Shown here: positions 8,817-20,100 of the stretch, one piece after another | Numbering within the stretch: position 1 is the stretch's first letter | Layout of the letters: the number at the start of each line of letters is the position of its first letter | Source of the DNA: Bin55 sp964572845 | Lineage (GTDB): Bacteria; Pseudomonadota; Gammaproteobacteria; Pseudomonadales; Azotimanducaceae | Assembly (NCBI GenBank): GCA_964572845.1 | Contig: CAZNFX010000003.1 | Coordinates: forward strand, 233,904-297,903 | Reading direction: 5' to 3' | DNA: 64,000 nucleotides | Notes under the pieces: generated by a model | Database searches by the model: none | What the model saw: the letters and a program-made list of their open reading frames with translations, nothing else | Told to the model about the DNA's origin: nothing | Program-made: the position numbers and the translations under genes

Positions 8817-9938
8817 TCACTCTTCGTCCGCCCGCACCCAGCTAGTGGCATAGTCGTCGATTTCGAACTCGGGTGCGCACACTTCCAGTGGATCGCGCGA
8901 GTCAACCATTACGGCAACCTCATTGGTATGGGTGTCCGGTTGCTGAAACATCCGAGTAAGAGCTCCAGGATGCGGACCGTGGGTGATTCCCCCAGGGTGG
9001 AAAGTCATCATGCCAGCGTCTATGTGGTCGCGACTGAAGAAGTCCCCATCATGGTAGAACAGCACCTCGTCATAGTCTTCATTGTTGTGAAAGAAAGGAA
9101 TCTTGATCGCAGTCTCGTCCGACTCGAACGGCCGAGGCACGAATGTGCTGATCAAGAACCGATCACTCGCGAAGGTGGCATGAACCGAAGGAGGCAAATG
9201 GTAGCGATGACTGTTGATTGGCAGAAGATCGCGAACGTTGATCCGCACCGGCGCGAGATCTCCAGTCCAACCTACCGCATCAAGTGGGTTGTAGGGATAG
9301 GTAAGCGAAGTGACTTGTCCATGTTTCTTGACCTTAACGACCCAACTTGAATCGTCTTGTTGCGCTGAGAATCGGTCGTTAATCGTGGGCGTATCCAAGT
9401 TCGCGGGATCGAAAATGGCATGCGGGCCCAGGAGACCTCGTTCGGGAAGCTGAATCTGCGCTCCAACGGCTTCGATTAGCAAGGTTCTCACCTTCTCGGA
9501 ACTCTCCAATCTCCACATCGTTCCACGTGGAACAACTATGTAGTCACCCGTTTGAACCTTTAAGTGTCCAAAATCGCAGAAGAAATCAGCTTGGCCTTCG
9601 TGAATGAAAACCGTCAGATCACCATCCGCGTCGCGACAAAGTGACGTCATCGACTCTGGCATCGTCCATACGGAGATTCGCACCGACGCATTCTGCAGAA
9701 CGGTAGTTCCCTGCCAAGGATCGTCCGCCGCCACTATCCCATTGAGGTCGAATGCTCTCGGTCGCAACGGTCCATCTATGGAAACCCACCCCGTCGGTGG
9801 CTGTCGGTGGTACAAGCGTGCAGACGGTCCATTGAAACCTTCTCTGCCCAACTCGCGCTCGAACGTGCCGGAGGGAAGATCTCGATGTGCTTGTCGCGAT
9901 GTTCGGCCTTGCTGCCAGGTTGCGTTAAACGGTTTCAC
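8817..9938 (-). CDS. hmgA: Homogentisate 1,2-dioxygenase
   Basis: A 373-residue cupin-fold, Fe(II)-dependent ring-cleaving dioxygenase that converts homogentisate to maleylacetoacetate in tyrosine/phenylalanine catabolism. Conserved landmarks are LYHRQPPTGW, the ligand region IPFFHNNEDYDEVLFYHDGD (His and Glu) and GGITHGPHPGAL (His). GTG 9938 was chosen because it has GAGGAG six bases upstream; the frame is open to 10142 but the added residues have no family resemblance and overlap hpd. The start lies 14 bases inside the end of hpd, a clear sign of co-translation. The protein is shorter than eukaryotic enzymes (about 445 residues), as in a short bacterial group. Confidence 0.87.
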   Translation of the reverse strand: MKPFNATWQQGRTSRQAHRDLPSGTFERELGREGFNGPSARLYHRQPPTGWVSIDGPLRPRAFDLNGIVAADDPWQGTTVLQNASVRISVWTMPESMTSLCRDADGDLTVFIHEGQADFFCDFGHLKVQTGDYIVVPRGTMWRLESSEKVRTLLIEAVGAQIQLPERGLLGPHAIFDPANLDTPTINDRFSAQQDDSSWVVKVKKHGQVTSLTYPYNPLDAVGWTGDLAPVRINVRDLLPINSHRYHLPPSVHATFASDRFLISTFVPRPFESDETAIKIPFFHNNEDYDEVLFYHDGDFFSRDHIDAGMMTFHPGGITHGPHPGALTRMFQQPDTHTNEVAVMVDSRDPLEVCAPEFEIDDYATSWVRADEE

Positions 9939-10974
9939 GTAGTACTCCTCGCCTTTGCTGATCGCGTTCGATACTCTCAAACAACGCTTGGAAATTGCCT
10001 TCGCCGAAGCCTTTGTTCCCCAAGCGTTGGATGATCTCGAAGAAGATTGGTCCAACCATGTCCTGAGTAAATATCTGCAGCAAGAATCCTTCCTCGGGCG
10101 AACCGTCAATGAGTATTTGCCGCTCCTGCATCGCTTGAACATCCTGGCCGTGATCCTTTACTCGATCCTCAAGCATTTCGTAGTACGTGTCCGGCGTCGA
10201 CTGAAACTCGACACCATTGCCTCGCAACCTGTCGACTGCCGAGTAAATGTCGTCTGTGTGCAGCGCTATGTGCTGTATTCCTTCACCGTGGTAGCGTTGC
10301 AGAAATTCCTCGATTTGCGATTGATCGTCAGCAGATTCATTCAATGGAATGCGAACCTTGCCGCACGCTCCAGTCATCGCCTTGGATACCAGTCCTGTTT
10401 GGGCACCATGGATCTGAAACCGTTGAGCTTCGTGAAAATCAAACACGTGCTCATAGAAATCTGCGAGTTTGCTCAAATTTCCTCGTTCTAAGTTGTGGGT
10501 CAAGTGATCGATATGAGAAAGAGGTCCACCCGAACCTTCATCACGAGCAGAGTCCAGCACAAAATCCACGTCGTAGATAGTCTTGTCTCCATAGCGGTCA
10601 ACCAAATAGATGAGGGAGCCACCTACCCCGGCAACTGCAGGTATTGCTAACTCCATCGGTCCAACGTCGCATTCGACCGTCGTTGCCCCTCGTTCAACGG
10701 CAAGCTCCAACGCACGTTCTGCATCCAGCACCCGAAACGCCATTGCATTCGCCGAGTCGCCATGCTGTTTCGCAAAGGAAGCAGCGGGACTGTTTGGTTC
10801 ACGGTTCAATATAAAGTGAATATCGTTTTGCCGGAAAAGCTGTACTTCTTTTCGACGGTGCGTGCCGATAAGCGAAAAGCCAAGCTTTTCGAATCCCTCC
10901 CGCAAACGATCAGGGTCCGGGCTTGTAAACTCAACGAATTCGAAACCATCCGTTCCAATGAGATTGTTGGTCAT
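9925..10974 (-). CDS. hpd: 4-hydroxyphenylpyruvate dioxygenase
   Basis: A 349-residue, two-lobed vicinal-oxygen-chelate enzyme that makes homogentisate from 4-hydroxyphenylpyruvate. The C-terminal lobe carries the iron ligands: His in LSHIDHLTHNL, His in GIQHIALHTDDI, and Glu in GPIFFEIIQRLGNKGFGEGN, which is the family signature near the C-terminus. Length is normal (about 350-380). The gene is directly upstream of and overlaps hmgA, giving the two consecutive steps of homogentisate metabolism. It is divergent from the MarR gene across only about 41 bases, with a TTGATT-17-TATATT promoter whose -35 box lies inside marR. Confidence 0.95.
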   Translation of the reverse strand: MTNNLIGTDGFEFVEFTSPDPDRLREGFEKLGFSLIGTHRRKEVQLFRQNDIHFILNREPNSPAASFAKQHGDSANAMAFRVLDAERALELAVERGATTVECDVGPMELAIPAVAGVGGSLIYLVDRYGDKTIYDVDFVLDSARDEGSGGPLSHIDHLTHNLERGNLSKLADFYEHVFDFHEAQRFQIHGAQTGLVSKAMTGACGKVRIPLNESADDQSQIEEFLQRYHGEGIQHIALHTDDIYSAVDRLRGNGVEFQSTPDTYYEMLEDRVKDHGQDVQAMQERQILIDGSPEEGFLLQIFTQDMVGPIFFEIIQRLGNKGFGEGNFQALFESIERDQQRRGVLRETV

Positions 10975-10982
10975 AGCTCTCT

Positions 10983-11010
10983 TTGACTGTCAATTACATG
11001 TGAATATAGT
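10983..11010 (+). promoter_or_regulatory. marR promoter with dyad operator candidates
   Basis: TTGACT at 10983-10988, a 16-base spacer, and TATAGT at 11005-11010 form a near-consensus sigma-70 promoter. Transcription would begin around 11016-11018, that is at the ATG, so the mRNA would be leaderless or nearly so. The -35 lies within the perfect odd dyad TTGACTGTCAA (10983-10993), and a second near-dyad TTACATGTGAA (10994-11004) abuts the -10. These are plausible MarR binding sites. Confidence 0.5.
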
Positions 11011-11031
11011 TGCAAATGAAACAAAAATCAA
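11003..11031 (-). promoter_or_regulatory. hpd-hmgA promoter
   Basis: On the minus strand TTGATT (11031-11026), a 17-base spacer and TATATT (11008-11003) form a good sigma-70 promoter. Its -10 box overlaps the -10 of the divergent marR promoter, so the two should be mutually exclusive and jointly controlled by a protein bound at 10983-11004. Confidence 0.5.
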
Positions 11032-11471
11032 CTTTGACCCTTCAAGAGTTTCTGCCCTACAGGCTCTCGGTGCTAACCAACTCGGTCAGTGCACTGATTG
11101 CTACTAGCTATAGTGAGTCGTTTGGAATCCGCATCCCAGAGTGGCGTGCCATAGCGGTACTTGGTGAATCTCCAGGAATTACAAGTAGCCAAATCGTACA
11201 AAGAACGGCCATGGACAAGGTTTCGGTGTCTCGAACAGTTCAAAGTCTTACGACCAAGAAGCTTATATACAAGAGGTCCTCTGCTACGGATCGCCGAGTT
11301 TCTCATCTGCGTTTGACAAGCAAGGGAAGGAATGTGTACGAACAGATTGTCCCGATGGCGTTGGAATTTGAACGCAAGTTCCTTAGAGCTCTAAGTTCAC
11401 AGGAGCAGGTAGTCCTCGATAGGTTGATCCACAAGCTGCAAGAAAGTGTGAATGGTTTGCGCTCTCTCTGA
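11016..11471 (+). CDS. MarR-family transcriptional regulator
   Basis: A 151-residue winged-helix regulator. The helix-turn-helix and wing are in PGITSSQIVQRTAMDKVSVS and the following KKLIYKRSSATDRRVSHLRL, where the DxR wing motif is intact; helices at both ends form the dimer interface. ATG 11016 was chosen over an in-frame TTG at 11010, which is part of the -10 box. Its divergent position next to hpd-hmgA suggests it represses that operon and itself, with homogentisate or a related aromatic acid as inducer, by analogy with HmgR/HpaR-type regulators. The ligand cannot be read from sequence. Confidence 0.87.
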   Translation: MKQKSTLTLQEFLPYRLSVLTNSVSALIATSYSESFGIRIPEWRAIAVLGESPGITSSQIVQRTAMDKVSVSRTVQSLTTKKLIYKRSSATDRRVSHLRLTSKGRNVYEQIVPMALEFERKFLRALSSQEQVVLDRLIHKLQESVNGLRSL

Positions 11472-11593
11472 ACTGCATTAGCACAAACTGTGATTCTCGA
11501 GTGCGTCGCTTGTATCATGCAAAGCTATTTTGTTGCGGCTTCGCAATTCTTGCAGCAGACACTTCATTGAATACCCCTTACTAGGAGTCAACA

Positions 11594-13924
11594 TTGAAAC
11601 CGTTAGAGTCATATCGCGTCGTAGAGCTTGGCATTGGACCCGTAACTGGTCTAGCCGGCATGGTGCTCGCGGACTTTGGTGCGGATTTGGTGAAGATCGA
11701 CCCTCCTGGCGGCGATCCATTTGCCTCCATGCCGTCTTCTCGTCTCTGGACTCGGGGAAAACGCCGTGTGACAGTGAATTTGCAAGATGCCAACAGTCTC
11801 GAGCAATTGCGTTCTCTGATTATTGATTCCGCGGACGGCGTCATGACTACTCTAGGCGCGAAAAAACGAGAGAGATTGGGCTTGGACGTCGAATCACTCC
11901 AAAAAATTAGGCCCGATCTGGTCTATGGAACGGTATCGGGATTTGGCGAGAAGGGACCCTATTCCCACTATCCAGGATACGAAGCACTAGTAGCTGCAAA
12001 ATCCGGTCGAATGATGAATTTTGCGGGAGTCGCCAATCGCGATGGGCCAAATTACTCAGCGCTGCAAGTTGGAATCCATGCGACTTCGCAGACCTTGGCA
12101 GCAGGAATGCTGAGCTCCCTCGACTGCCGGCGACGAACTGGGAAAGGTTTGTCCTTTGAGACTTCTCTATTGCGAGGCATGATTCCCTATGAGATGGGAG
12201 TGTCCGCAATGACTCAGCTCTACGACAAGGGAATCGTACCGCGTCCCAAAATGGAACGAGACAGATCTCTGTCGATGCCCACTCTCAACTATCACCCAGT
12301 GCGTACAAAGGATGGCAAGTGGCTGCAAATGGGAAACCTCTTGCCGCACATGCTGGACAACTTCTTCCGAGCAAGTGGATTCGACTATGTCTTTTCGGAT
12401 CCAAAGTACAAGGGGGACCCTTTCCATTGGGATCGAGAGGTATTGGAGGAATTTCGTGACACGATGCTGGAACACATGCAAACGCGAACCCTCAATGAGT
12501 GGATGGATCACTACGTCTCAGACGGCCAAGTCGCTGCTCATCCCTATCAGACCTCGCAGGAAGCCCTCGACGACCCTGATGTTGTACAGAATGGACATGT
12601 AGTCGTAAATGAGGAGTGCAAACAACTAGGATTGCTCGCAAATTTGACCAAGACGCCCGGAAGAGTTGGCACCCCTGTGATTGATGTCACTTTCAGCGAC
12701 TTGGAAGGACGAAGGCCATCTGCTACAAAGCAATTGGCCGAAACTCCCGCTCGTCCATTGGAAGGAATCACAGTAGTAGAGAGTGCAACGATTATTGCCG
12801 CTCCGCTGGCCGCCTCGACACTTGCCGACTTAGGTGCTCGGGTGATCAAAATCGAACCTCCAGCAGGCGATCCTTTCAGAGGCATGATGCGAGCACTCGG
12901 TGCATCAAAGTGCAATACAGGGAAAGAGTCGATTTGCATCGACCTCAAGTCAAGAGAAGGGCAGGAAATTGCTCAACGCCTGGCAACCAACGCGGACATA
13001 CTTGTCCACAATTACCGCATGGGTGTGCCCGAAAAACTTGGAATCGGTTACGACGCCCTTTCCAAAATCAACCCTCAATTGGTCTATATCTCAGCCAACG
13101 GCTATGGTCCAAGCGGTCCCGGTGCCAAGCGGCCATCAACTCACCCAATACCCGGTGCCGCTCTCGGGGGAGTTGTATGGCAAATTGGCGGGATTCCGGA
13201 TTCGTCCGAGCAACTCGATAATTCCGAAATCCGGGACTTGGCACGAAAACTGCTTCGCGCCAATGAGGTGAATCCTGATCCCAACACGTCCATGGTTATT
13301 GCTACAACTGCAATCCTGGGTCTGTGTGCGCGCAACGCACTAGGCCATGGTCAGAAAATCTTCGTCGACATGTTTGGAGCCAACGCCTACGCCAATTGGG
13401 ACGACTTCATTGCTTATCCAGGAAAACCATCTCGACCGGAAATTGACTCCAACGCATATGGACTCGGAGCGCTCTATCGTCTGTACAAGACTCAAGACGG
13501 TTGGGTTTTCCTGGCTGTTGTTTCCGACAAGGAAAGAAAGCTGTTTTCCGAACATATGCATGTCGACCTCGAACAAGACGATTTGGTCGAAACACTTGAA
13601 CGAGTCTTTCTAACCGACTCGACGATTGCATGGGAGACTAGGCTCACTGCAGTCGGCATCGGCTGTGTTGAAGCAAGTGGCAAGGTTCCCCCCACCTTCT
13701 TCATGGACAACGAGCATGTCGCAGCCGAGGGCATCCTGGTCGACGCGGTGCATCCCGAGTGGGGCAATTACAAACGGCTTGGTCCCATGTCTGTATTTGA
13801 CAATGGACCCTATCCTGGGACCGAAGCCGCGGGCGGATCGTCCATTGACCTACTTATCGAATTCGGCTACGACGAAGCCCAGATCGAGCAATTGCTCGAT
13901 CAAAAGGTCGTGCGTGCTGCATAG
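11594..13924 (+). CDS. Two-domain class III (CaiB/BaiF) CoA-transferase
   Basis: A 776-residue protein made of two consecutive class III CoA-transferase domains (about 1-385 and 390-776), each with the nucleotide-proximal block: ADFGADLVKIDPPGGDPF in the first, ADLGARVIKIEPPAGDPF in the second. Single-domain enzymes such as Frc or CaiB are about 400 residues and act as intertwined dimers. The position of the catalytic Asp in Frc-type enzymes appears as Glu in the first domain (PGYEALVAAKSG), and no Asp is seen in the second (THPIPGAALGG). TTG 11594 has TAGGAG six bases upstream. The gene stands alone, convergent with the giant TPR gene. Substrate unknown; acyl-CoA/carboxylate exchange or racemisation are possible. 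Confidence 0.85.
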   Translation: MKPLESYRVVELGIGPVTGLAGMVLADFGADLVKIDPPGGDPFASMPSSRLWTRGKRRVTVNLQDANSLEQLRSLIIDSADGVMTTLGAKKRERLGLDVESLQKIRPDLVYGTVSGFGEKGPYSHYPGYEALVAAKSGRMMNFAGVANRDGPNYSALQVGIHATSQTLAAGMLSSLDCRRRTGKGLSFETSLLRGMIPYEMGVSAMTQLYDKGIVPRPKMERDRSLSMPTLNYHPVRTKDGKWLQMGNLLPHMLDNFFRASGFDYVFSDPKYKGDPFHWDREVLEEFRDTMLEHMQTRTLNEWMDHYVSDGQVAAHPYQTSQEALDDPDVVQNGHVVVNEECKQLGLLANLTKTPGRVGTPVIDVTFSDLEGRRPSATKQLAETPARPLEGITVVESATIIAAPLAASTLADLGARVIKIEPPAGDPFRGMMRALGASKCNTGKESICIDLKSREGQEIAQRLATNADILVHNYRMGVPEKLGIGYDALSKINPQLVYISANGYGPSGPGAKRPSTHPIPGAALGGVVWQIGGIPDSSEQLDNSEIRDLARKLLRANEVNPDPNTSMVIATTAILGLCARNALGHGQKIFVDMFGANAYANWDDFIAYPGKPSRPEIDSNAYGLGALYRLYKTQDGWVFLAVVSDKERKLFSEHMHVDLEQDDLVETLERVFLTDSTIAWETRLTAVGIGCVEASGKVPPTFFMDNEHVAAEGILVDAVHPEWGNYKRLGPMSVFDNGPYPGTEAAGGSSIDLLIEFGYDEAQIEQLLDQKVVRAA

Positions 13925-14102
13925 ACCAATGCTGACAGGAGGCTGACGAGTCAGGTCACGGCTGCCCACTCTCAAGAGTTGTACTCAAGAACTGGTTGGC
14001 ATCAACTTGCGTTTCTGCAACAGCACCCCTGGCCAAGACTATGCCAGTTCGAGTGAATGGTTCGCGAAAGCCAGTTCCCATCAATAGCTGTACAAGCGCT
14101 TG

Positions 14103-17100
14103 CTACGTCGATTCTTGCGGCTCGACCAGTCCGCCAGCTAGTTCAATAGACTCGTAGGCGTTCTCCAGTATGAGGATCCTTTCATCCAGATTTTGGACGT
14201 ACTCGTCATCCTGAGCGTCGCTGGCGATTGCGCGAATCTCCCGCAGCAAACTCAAGCTAGCCAATTCGGAGTCGGCCAACCGAGCTATCTCCAGAGTACC
14301 TGGTTCGGCTTGATCCTGTCGAATCGCCTTCAAGAGCTCTACAGTCTGCTCGGAACTTAGGAGGTCTCGTTCCAATACGATGCGAGCTATTTCGGAATTC
14401 AAACGTACTTCCATCCGCGTAACCAAGTGCATCATCGTAGACACGATGCTCGGATCCAACTCGTCGTCCAATTGGCTTAGGATCCATTCCTGCATGCCGT
14501 TTGCTATTGCATTGGCGCGGTCTAGTTCATCTCTCAAGCTGTGCAGTTGAGCTATCGAGGAAAGCCCAGACAATACCGCAGATTGACTGATATTGGGTTC
14601 CTCTAGCAATGCTTGGAGCGACTCCACGGTTGCTTGAACCGCTTCAGCATTGTCAAAGTCGACGATGTCCTCCAGCAAACCCAGGAAGAGACCGGCTATT
14701 GCAGGTTCTCTGTCCAAGTAGCTTGGATCGCTGATAGTCCCACTGCCAAACGGTACGTGTAAACCCAGGGTTCTTGAAATGGTCTGCAACTTGCGTTGCA
14801 GCTCTTGTTCAGGAGTGCCTTGATACCGACTAGACACGACGGAAGACTCGTCTTCCGTCGAAGCATCTAATGTTTCCTTGGTAAACATTAGCCTCACCAG
14901 TTCTTGAGCCTCTTCAAAGTCGTTTGCCAGATAATGCAAACGTACCATCTGTACCAATCTAATCCCATCATAGTCGCGAACTTCGTCCACTTCGGCATCG
15001 ACCATTGGAGCGAGCGAGCGTGCTACATCGATGACATCATCAGGACCATGCAAGTAGGACAGAGTCCTAACGACAAATCCCTCGTACAAATGCCGTAGCG
15101 CGGGCTCGTCCTCGAGTGGTCGTACAACTTCTAGCAATCGCAGTAAGAGCGTTTGCGCTGTCTCTTTGGGCAGCCACTCGACCGCATCTTCGATTAGCTG
15201 CAGCACTGTCATCTGGAATGTCGTGGGGTAGTACATGCCCACAAAGCCCATTGAGCCCGAGAATTCGCCGTACTGAAGTTGATCCACTACCAATCTTGCA
15301 TAGCAATCGGCCGCTTCAGCGCTTTGCCCAACTCGTGCCAAGAGTTGCGCCATAGTGAGTAGCTGTTCTGGTGCCGGGGACTTCAGTGCTTTTGCTCGTT
15401 CTACAAGTGCATCGATCTCCGCTTCGGTTACAGTACTTTCCGAATTGAGCAATAACATGGTCCACAAGGTGAATTCATGATCATCGGCTGAACCGCTTAC
15501 TACAATTTCGGACAGTTCTGCCAATCGAGCTGCTAGCTGCTCTGGAAATTCCTGATACGCTTGCGATACTTTGTTGTAGAGCAGCGTCGAAGTCCGACGC
15601 TCCGACGGAGACATCGCTATAAGAAACTCTTCAAGCTGCTTCCCCAATGGAGCTTTGGCTATCAATACTTCCAAAAGCGTTGGAATTTCCTCTTCCACGT
15701 CGTCTTGGTCGAACTGTGCGTTTAGCGAACCACCGAGCGGAGGCAGCATTGGCATACGATATGAGGCCATGTACATCACGTTGGACGAAGGACTGCCCTG
15801 ACTAGGCCACTGCAGGAGCATCGGTAGAACATTGCTCCGCCCGTAGTAGCTTCGCATTACATCGCCGAGATTCGCCGCTTGGGCGCCTCGCCACATGTAA
15901 CTCAGTAATTGTGGAATTTCCTCTTCCTCGACACTCTCGCTTGTCGCAATCTCCTGCAGGCGTTCCATAGTTGACTCGATCGCCTCTGGGACCATACTAG
16001 GGGGCTGGTACGTGCTCGCGCCACGCACACGGATAAGAATGCTTGCAGAAGGATCATTGGGATTATTCCTAGTAGCTGTGTCGTTCCGCTCGAATATTTC
16101 GTCGCGTACTTGCTTTGATCGAAGATCTCTTCCGCCGTCAAGAGCGATATTCAACGCACGATCGTACCTTTCGTACTCCAGTGCACGCATGTAGTAAGCC
16201 ATTCGTACAAATTCATCGGTTTTGTCTCGGTCGTAGTACGCCCCCAAGTACTTTAACGACTTCTCTGGTTTTGCGTAAAGATTTGACAAGACCAGCTGCC
16301 GCAGGAGTTCCTCATCGTCGGGAAACTGCTCCCAGAGCGACTCGTAGATTTCTGACCGACTCTGAAACACAACGTCAAAGTCCGGATCGTCTCTCATCAT
16401 GTAAGGCGATGGTAGGTTCAAGAGAGTCTTGGCGAGACTTAAGTCGTCGACCTCGCCTTGACGAATTCGCTGAAACAAGCTCAAGTATTGATCCTTGTAT
16501 GTGGCGTACATCGCATTCACAAGGTCATACGAATAGAAGGGGTCGTCCGAGATCAAATCGATCAGCATCTCGAATGCGCTGTCCTTGTCGCCTTCATAGT
16601 GGTTGCGCACGAGCTCAGGAATCGAATCAGAACTTCGAGACGCTACTTGTACGTTGTCCACAATGTCGTAAAAGACGTCAAGATTCGCAGGATCCACATC
16701 GAATTGCAGCATGAGAAGCTTCAATGGCCTGCGAGCAAACTCGTCGCGTAGGTCAAGCTTTCGCATGAGATTTGCAGTGGCATCCTTCACACGCTCTGCA
16801 AGTTCCCCATCCAACGGAGTCCTCATCAATTCGTTGTGTAACTCATACACTTCGTAAGAGACGCCACCAAAATTTGGTTGGGCGGCATCGACAATCTGTT
16901 CGTAGAGCATCACGATGTCGCTAGTCTCGCCTCGTCTAGCTAGGTACTGGCGTACACTCGATAGTCCATAGAAATATCTCTGAAAGAGCGTTCTTACCTC
17001 CCGGTCCTTGTAGAACTGCTCGTTAAACTCAACCAGACGCAAGTCGAGCAGGTCTTCTATTTCCATTAGAAAGACAGGATCTTGAACCAGAAACATCATC

Positions 17101-20100
17101 AGAGTTGTAGGTTCTTCTTGTAACTTTGGCACCACCGTACTCAACAGCCTCACAAAGTCTGCTTCGTCTAGTACCGCAGAGGCAAATCTCAGAGGTGCGT
17201 GATAATTGCCCTCGTTTATGAAGCTGCGATAGATTCGTTCCAATGGCTCGGGCGGCTCGACAATCGCGCTCAAGCGCGTAAGCCGCTCGATATTCTTCTG
17301 TTCGACTGCCTGATCCATCGCTAGCTCAACACGGGTCTTGGCCTTAGAAAAAGCAGGTGGCCACAATTCCGCAAAAGTTTCGGCAAGGTCCGAATGAGGT
17401 GGAATGCCCGTCGCAAGGTAGTGCTGGTGGAGCGTATCCGCATAGGCTTCATCATCAGCAAAGTGCTGCGCAAGTTGCAAGTCCATATGATCAGACACTT
17501 CCACCTGATCAACTGCAGTACACAAGCGTCGCACAAGTCGTGCCGTGTAATCCAAGCGGGCAAATCTACCAAGCGACGTCTTCTCAGCCTCTTCGCTAGC
17601 TTCCTCCGCCATCAGTTCGAGGATCTTGGCAAGCTCCTCGTCGAACATGCCGACGAAATTCTGCAGCCGCTCGGCCGCCTCCTCCTCCGACTCCGGCCAG
17701 GTGGCGATCAGCCCCTGCATCAGGATGTCGTAGTACGTCCGGTAGTCGCGTGTCACGCTTGTGTTGACTCCGCTTTGACCTCCCATGGCATACATCGACA
17801 TAGCCATTGCCATCGGATTGACTCCAGCTAGACTTGACGCATCAGGACGTGCAGGTGCAGCCTGCAGTGCGGCGGGCAGGCCCTGCATCACCTTGGTCAG
17901 CGCACTCGCGTACAGCGCGTTCGCCACTTCCGGCTGGCCGTTGCCCTCGCGCAGCGCCGCCGTCTTGAACTGCAGCTCCAGACTGTCACGGTTCACCGCC
18001 AGCGCCTGGCTGTACGCCGCCAGCGCCCGCTTGCCGTAGCCGGCCGCCAGGAACAGATCCCCCTTCGTCTTCGTCACGTCGATCTGACCCGTGATGTCGC
18101 GCACCAGCGACAGCGACTTCTCCGCGCCGATCGTGTCCCCCTGGTCCAGCAGCGTCTTCGCAATGCTGATGTACACCTCCGGCGGCAGCTGCTGGCGCAG
18201 ACCGATCAGTCGACGGCCGTACGTCAGCTGGCGCTCCGGATCACCGTCGTTGCGGTATATGGAAAAGAACCCTGCGTTGGGCGTAGCCATGGTGACGATC
18301 TCGCGCAGCACCGCCAGGCGACGGATCCCCGCCTGCGACACCGAGTTCTCCATCGCCGCGAACTCACCCTCCCGGTCGTTCGTCTCCTGCGAGATCTCCG
18401 ACAGAAGCGTGTACAGGTAGAACTTGCCCTCGCGCCCCGTGATCCGCTCCAGGATCACCCGGTGCGTCCAGCGGAACACCGCCTCGATATCCGGTGGCAG
18501 CTCCTGGAAGAACTGCCGCTGGCCCACCATGTTGATGATCCCGTCCACCGCCACCACGAACTCGTTGTCGTCCTGCGCATGCTCCGCCACGTACTGCAGC
18601 AGCGCCACCGCCTCCATCGTGCGGTCGCTCTCCTTCATCAGATCCGCCAGCAGCAGCAGGTTGTCGCTGTGCTTCGGCTGCTCGATCAGCGCCCGGCGGT
18701 AGCTCTCGATCGCCTCCTCCGAAAAGCCGCCCATCGACAGCACGCTCGCCTCGAACTCGCCGCTCACAGCCTCCTCGTCGTAGGCCCGCAGCTCGTCCAG
18801 CCAGTGCTGGATGTCCGCGTAGCGCTCGTTGGTGCCCTGCGCCAGATCAAACGCCAGCAGGTTCAGCACGATGTTCTGGATGTGCTCGATCCGGTTGTCC
18901 GGGTCGATCCGCTCCAGCTCCCGCAGCACTCCGTCGTACTTCGAGTACTCCTGCAGCTGCAGATACACCAGCCCCAGCTGGCGCAGCCGATCCACCGCCG
19001 GCATCTCCGTGTTGCGCGCAAACTCCTTGACGATCTCCTCTGCCGAGAACGCGTCCCCCACCTCGGTGTAGATGCGCACCAGCAGGTTCATCTCGTTGCG
19101 GTCCGCCTCGCCCGCGTACAGCTTCGTCTCCAGATCCACCGCCAGGTCCGCCAGCACGTTCAGCTCCGCCGCAATCAGCAGAAACTGAGCCTCCGCAAAG
19201 CTGCGCCGCGCCGGCGCCTCCTCCTCGACCCAGATCTCCTGCCACAGATCCAGCGCCTCCTCCTTGTTGCCCACCACGCTGTGCAGCCACGCCAGACGCG
19301 TCCGGTCGTCGTAGCCCAGACCGCCCTCGTGCGCCCTGATCGCCTCGTACACCTCCAGCGCACGGTCATGACGCCGCAAGCGCTCGAAGCCGTCCGCCAC
19401 CGCCCGCAGATCGCTCGAATCCGCCGGCAGCCACTCCCGAAGCTCCTCCAGCGCGCGCTCCGCCTCCGACTCGCGCCCCCGCGCAAAGTGCGTCTCGAAC
19501 AGAAACACGTTGCCGTACACGCTCGGACCGTGAGCGTCCGCATGGCGACCCAGCATCGCCACCGCCTCCGACACGTAGCCCATCTGGCTCATCCGCTCGC
19601 CCCCCAGAACCAGAACCTCCACCCGGTCCCGGTTGCGCGACTCGAACCGCTCCCACACCCGCAAAGCCTCCTCCGGCTCCGCCACGTTGATGTAGTGCGT
19701 CGCCAACCCCGCGTACCACTGAACCACCGACGGCTCCGTCTCGATCAGTCGCTCGTACTCCGCCACCATCTCCGACGACTTCCCCGCCGTGTCGTAGATG
19801 CCGATCAGACGCAGACGAGCCTCCACGTCCGACTCGTCCCACGACATCCCACGATACAGCTCGATCGCATCGTCGTAGCGCTCCAGATCGATCAGAAGAT
19901 CAATCCGCAGATGCAGCAGATCCTCGTTGCCAACGCCACGCGACTCCAGCTCCGACACCAGCGCGTCCAGCTCACCCGCCGACCGGTACGACTCGTCCAC
20001 CAGCGTCAGCGCGTACAGTGCGTCGAACCGGATCTCCGTCGCGTCGTACGCCCGCCACGCATGCTCCCGCGCCGTCTCGTGGTCGCCCGCCTTCAGCGCC

